DNA of 64,000 nucleotides from Henricia sp. BOLD:AAB3569 (lineage: Eukaryota; Echinodermata; Asteroidea; Spinulosida; Echinasteridae), in contig JBBELK010000298.1 of assembly GCA_037783545.1 (NCBI GenBank), positions 2,604,001-2,668,000 of the forward strand. Reading direction: 5' to 3'. Shown here piece after piece: positions 60,315-64,000 of the stretch. The notes beneath the pieces are model-generated. The model ran no database searches. It had not been told where the DNA came from and saw only the letters and a program-made list of their open reading frames with translations. Positions within the stretch are counted from its first letter, which is position 1; every line of letters begins with the position of its first letter. Position numbers and translations under genes: made by a program.

Positions 60315-61063
60315 TCAAACGACGTTGACAGAAGCGTACGGAGATGCCAGGGGTGGCTTCTGAGATTGGCCTGTGACGCCCTCACTCGACTCGCTTGCTG
60401 ACACGTTCTTAGGGTGGTCGTATTCGGACAGCGTATTATGAGGAATGCTCGAACTTGGCATTGTGCCCGTTGGCGTAGCGAGATGGTTGTACGCGGACTT
60501 CGTACTTGGAGATTGATATTGGGCTGGGACGCCCTCGCTCGTCTTGTTTGCCGATACGTTCCTAGGGTGGTCGTATTCGGTTACCGTACCACGAGGGGTG
60601 CTCGTGCTCTTCATTGAGCCCGTTGGCTTAGCGAGATGGTCGTACGCGGACACCGTGTTTCCTTGGTCTTTCGATTGCCGTCCGGAAACTGGTACCACCT
60701 CCGAGTAAGCATGTTGAGCATCTTCTTCCGGGGTTTCGTTTAGTGTGAAATAATGGTGGTTTTGCAGGGCCTCCGTAGCTGTAGCGTTATGTACGTTCAA
60801 TGCCTCCCCGGTGTCTTTCGAGGCTTCCGTAGCTTTGTTTAGTGTAGTGTAGTTGCGGACTTGTGGATCAGCAGTTAGTGCTTGATAATCTTCATTCCAC
60901 TGCGGTGAAGTGACCTTTGACCTCTCCTGGTCACTCCTTGTCAACTTTTCGCCAGTTTTCGCTGGTTCCCCAGTCCTAGGACTGTCTGGAACTCGCCACT
61001 GATTGTCGTGTGTGTGATCACTGGTTTCCGTGCGTTCAGCGAGATGCACACGTCTGGAATCCA
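60315..61063 (-). CDS. Receptor D: last exon (cytoplasmic tail) of a fourth paralogue, 5' exons not found
   Basis: This exon enters in phase 1 after an acceptor AG, exactly as the tail exons of B and C, and ends with a stop at 60315 after PYASVNVV. It codes 249 residues, all hydrophilic. Motifs: EDYQAL, NYTTLN, HHYFTLNE (the family's YFxL signature), AYSEVV, SAYDHL, TEYDHP, AQYQSP, SAYNHL, SEYDHP, PYASV. Residues from SAYDHL onward form a tandem duplication of about 50 residues, SAY(D/N)HLA(K/T)PTG...EYDHP(R/K)NVSA...SEGV. SAYDHL and SAYNHL fit the ITIM consensus. The micro-exon, TM and ectodomain exons should lie at higher coordinates, in the last 3 kb or beyond the window; I could not find them. 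Confidence 0.75.
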
Positions 61064-62237
61064 CTGCCCAATCGAAAAGAAAATGATGTAAATTTGCTAT
61101 ACTTTAAGTAATGTTTCGGCAAACATAATTAAATTATTCATTTATAATAAAACAGGTTTTGGACCTATATACAATGTACTGCTGATAAGCGACTCCCTAA
61201 ATGAAGAAAATGTCCGCCATCTTGCTCCAAGGAGTACAATGCCTAGATTGGTTATATACTATTTTCATTGAAGTACATGTGTTAAGTGGAATGAAATCGA
61301 TCGTATGGACCGGAAAACAGTCTATGCTAGTACCCGTCTTGTCTGTAACAAGACGGTTGATACGTTACTTCAATTCTCGTATAGTCATCCGTTATTGCAT
61401 CTGGCCTATTGTATTAAGTTCAGTTCGGTCGTACCCGGTACCCACCGCTGGGACGGGCTGATCTATTTGCGCCCTCATTGGCCAAAATGTATACGACACG
61501 TGACCACGATGTCACCTCCTTTTCTTGGAAACGGACTTTAAAACGATTTTTTCCAGCAGGCATTTCATTCGTAAATTTGATTTTTGCACTGGATATTATG
61601 TGTGTTAACATGCTATTTTTTAATTATTCGTCTCTCAGCAAGCGACCCAAAATGCTCCGCGCGTCTGTATATGTGCCATTTTCGTCACGTGTTTCCTTCA
61701 CAGAAATATGTGAAGGCACACAAAATCCAGTAAATATGTAAATTCACTTTGGGCAAAAGCAATCTGCGAAGGAGTGCCACAACGCTTTAAACCGAATAAA
61801 AATGTTTGTAAATAAATATTAATTATATAGCAAATATTTCACAGATAATTTCAATTTTTTAAATAAATATAGTCATTTTATCTTTAGTCCGAATTCTACA
61901 CCATGCATAAAGTAAAGAAATGTACAGTTTACATTCTACATTCACGCGTGTGTGGTTTAATTTTACTAGAAAAATATCCATTTAAAAATATTGGTACATG
62001 CTTTAATACATGCTTGATTACACTTAAAACGGTTTTTAAAAATGCAAGACAGATTCTTGAACATAAACATTGGACGGAAAAGTTATTTTCCTTTTCCTTT
62101 TTTTCAACTTATAATGTATGAAGGCTGTAATCAAAACAATCACCGATATCCATAATCCAATGTAGAAAATCCAATATAATAATATTCGTTTTCTGAATAT
62201 TTCATACGAGCAAACCTAAATATATTATACAATATAC

Positions 62238-62398
62238 ATGTATAGAGCCTTTGCACGGTGGCCATGACAGGGGGCAGTCACATTGTCACCGTGTGTCATG
62301 CATGAGTAGGTGCTTATTATGGTTCTATTGTTACATCATTTAAATAAGAAAACCTGCCCCTGTCATGGCCGCCGGTACAGAAGCTCTATTGCAAACAT
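62238..62398. mobile_element. MITE, 'GCCATGACAGGGGGCA' family, copy 3
   Basis: TATAGAGCCTTTGCACGGTGGCC ... GGCCGCCGGTACAGAAGCTCTA with internal CATGACAGGGGGCAGTCACA and CCTGCCCCTGTCATGG. Best preserved ends of the three. Confidence 0.8.
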
Positions 62399-62418
62399 TG
62401 AAAACTAACAATCAGCTA

Positions 62419-62718
62419 TTAAAGGTAGTATACTAACTTGTTTGGTAAACTGTTAAAACGGCATGATTTCCACTGGTAGGTGGAAGCATAGGTCAAGAAA
62501 ACCACCTTGTAGAAATTTCAGCCACATAGATGCAGTAATACTTGAAAAAAATCCAAGTACGGTTTTTGTGCATGAATGAATGCATGGCTCCAAAGATCGC
62601 CTATTGGAGATTCAAATAGTTTTGTCATTTTTTTTCAAGAATGGGGCAATTCAGACGAAATAATTTCACAGGATGATTACTACCATTACCATCTTGATAA
62701 CAAGTAAGGCTACCTTTA
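62419..62718. mobile_element. MITE, 'TTTAAAGGCAGTATACT' family, copy 2
   Basis: TTAAAGGTAGTATACT at the left and GGCTACCTTTAAAG at the right; interior blocks match 34783-35082 in order and orientation. Confidence 0.75.
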
Positions 62719-63357
62719 AAGCCTGTTATCATTTAGTGGATGAACAGTTGTGTGGCAGTCACGGAGCACCGTACTACCAATCATGAATTGTTGAACAACA
62801 TCTAAACATGCACAATTTCTCCCGATTTCATTGTAGAGTGGTAAATCCCCGGTAAAACATGGCCTTTCAATACTCTCAACATGGCCTTGGGAAATAATAT
62901 TAAATACAAGCTAAACAGACATGCAGCTACGTACACGAACCTTGGACAAAACGGACTTGTTATTCATTATTGTACAGCCATTTGTATTTTACTTCCTCGT
63001 CCGTGCATTGAAATAAGCATTTGTTTCGCTTTTTAAAACGCAGTTTTGAACGTCATAAATGCGTAGCATCCGTGATGTATGCTCGGGTGATTCAATTCAT
63101 TATTCGCACTTTCCCACGACCCAAAAATAAAAAAAGAAAGAAAAATCTCACGTGATTATATACACTAATTTCCTATACAAAAAATACTGTGTACATGTAG
63201 GCCTATACTGCAAAAAATGTGATGTTAAATTGACACCAGTGGTGTTGTCTTATATGGATACCAAGTCTGGTGTTAAAATTTAACACCATGTGTGTTAGTT
63301 TTTATTCCTCATTTGGAATAAATGCATTATTTTTAACACCCTAGGTGTTAAAACTAT

Positions 63358-63680
63358 AAGAAATGTTCACAGATTTACGCCTAACTTACACAATATACAC
63401 ATTATGACCGTAGAAAACTGATATAGTCTTTGAGAAATGAGTAAAACAATTAGTTTTCGTCTCATGAGACGAAAATTCAATTCGCCCCAAAACTATTTCG
63501 CCCCCAAACCACTTTGCCCGAGTGCCATTTCGCCCCAAATCACTTCGTCCAAACACTACATCGCCCAAATGCTACTTCGCCCCAAAACCACTTCGTGCAC
63601 AGGCCGTGGTTCAGGGCGAAATGGTTCAGGGCGAAGTGGTTTTGGGGCGAAAGGACTGCAAACCCTTTTTTGACTGCCAA
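63358..63680. mobile_element. Element with scrambled TTCGCCCCAAAACCACTTCG core, inverted copy 3
   Basis: Opens with CACAGATTTACGCCTAACTT and CGTCTCATGAGACG, then about 12 units of the TTCGCCCCAAA / ACCACTTCG type. The left-end module of the other copies is missing or diverged after 63680. Confidence 0.8.
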
Positions 63681-63783
63681 CTTATAAAGTAAAAATGTGG
63701 CCCGGAATGTGGGTCATTGCAAATGATATAATGCCGTACAATCAGTTTTGTTTATCTCCTTTTAAAACTCACTTTGGCCTCCA

Positions 63784-63933
63784 TAGACCGCATCGAATAG
63801 CTACCGCCTTCTTGGGGCAGCTTCTTTGTTCCTTGAGGACATGCATGGTTGCACATTTTGTGCTTACACTGTTGACCAATTTGAATGACAAAAGTTGCCC
63901 TACAAGATGGCAGCTATTCGACACGGTCTATAT
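63784..63933. mobile_element. MITE, 'ATAGACCGTATCGAATAGCTGCC' family, complete copy
   Basis: ATAGACCGCATCGAATAGCT at the left, AGCTATTCGACACGGTCTAT at the right, with the interior GGACATGCATGGTTGCACAT. Partial copies: 57040-57140 (same interior) and 59640-59745 (CCGCCATCTTGTAGGGCAGT ... GGCAGCTATTCG). Confidence 0.85.
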
Positions 63934-64000
63934 AGCAATCCAAAAGTACTTTAGAATAGCATTTTGGTACTACATTAAACCGAACATCTCATTTTATTGG

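Larger units (their letters stand above)
61064..64000. other. Intron or upstream region of receptor D, repeats only
   Basis: About 2.9 kb searched for the missing 38-nt and TM exons of receptor D on the minus strand; none matched phase 2 to 1 with a proper donor and acceptor. Contents: the MITEs at 62238, 62419, 63358 and 63784, and about 63215-63355 with GTTAAA / TTTAAC words (TGGTGTTAAAATTTAACACC). Confidence 0.45.

Noticed and set aside
60414..60617. Plus-strand ORF inside the receptor D tail
   Set aside because: Antisense shadow; the minus-strand frame is continuous for 249 residues with family motifs.

Overview
The window looks like deuterostome nuclear DNA, most likely echinoderm (possibly a sea star). 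Evidence: spliced genes with GT-AG introns of 0.1-3.5 kb, a low-GC background, very many short palindromic MITE-like elements, CR1/L2-type LINE ends and tRNA-derived SINE heads. The phylum is inferred from overall character; no sequence comparison could be run.

Layout. (1) About 1.95-20.5 kb, plus strand: the 3' two thirds of a CENPJ/CPAP (SAS-4) centriole assembly gene, 12 exons, coding 709 residues to a clear stop. It ends in a complete-looking TCP10 (G-box) domain; its 5' exons lie off the left edge. (2) About 25.9-32.7 kb, minus strand: a complete three-exon class A (rhodopsin-like) GPCR of 660 residues, with a tail of about 330 residues and altered E/DRY and CWxP motifs. (3) About 35.9-64 kb, minus strand: a tandem array of four paralogous, apparently lineage-specific single-pass receptors, called A, B, C and D here. 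A, B and C are complete (435, 359 and 454 residues); D shows only its last exon. Each complete gene has a signal-peptide exon, a short Cys-rich exon, an EGF-like exon, a stalk plus transmembrane exon, in B and C a 38-nt micro-exon, and one large exon for a cytoplasmic tail full of tyrosine motifs (YxxL/V/I, ITIM-like, NPxY, YFxLE). These exons were built by matching splice sites and reading phase; only fragments of them appear as long ORFs.

How it works together. The CENPJ-like gene is a housekeeping gene unrelated to the rest. The receptor array has the architecture of SH2-recruiting immune or adhesion receptors: small variable ectodomains joined to long, quickly diverging phosphotyrosine tails. 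It is the best candidate for an undescribed system here. Gene A also carries a minisatellite of 23/24-bp units (about 1.45 kb) in the intron just before its transmembrane exon; it is open in several frames.

Between and inside genes, most sequence is MITE-like palindromes, often nested, with at least ten families present in two or more copies, one 8-bp-TSD hAT-type element, several 3-bp-TSD (TAA/TTA) elements, and LINE and SINE fragments. Positions of exon ends are exact readings of splice sites; repeat ends are good to a few bases where target-site duplications are given and to tens of bases otherwise.
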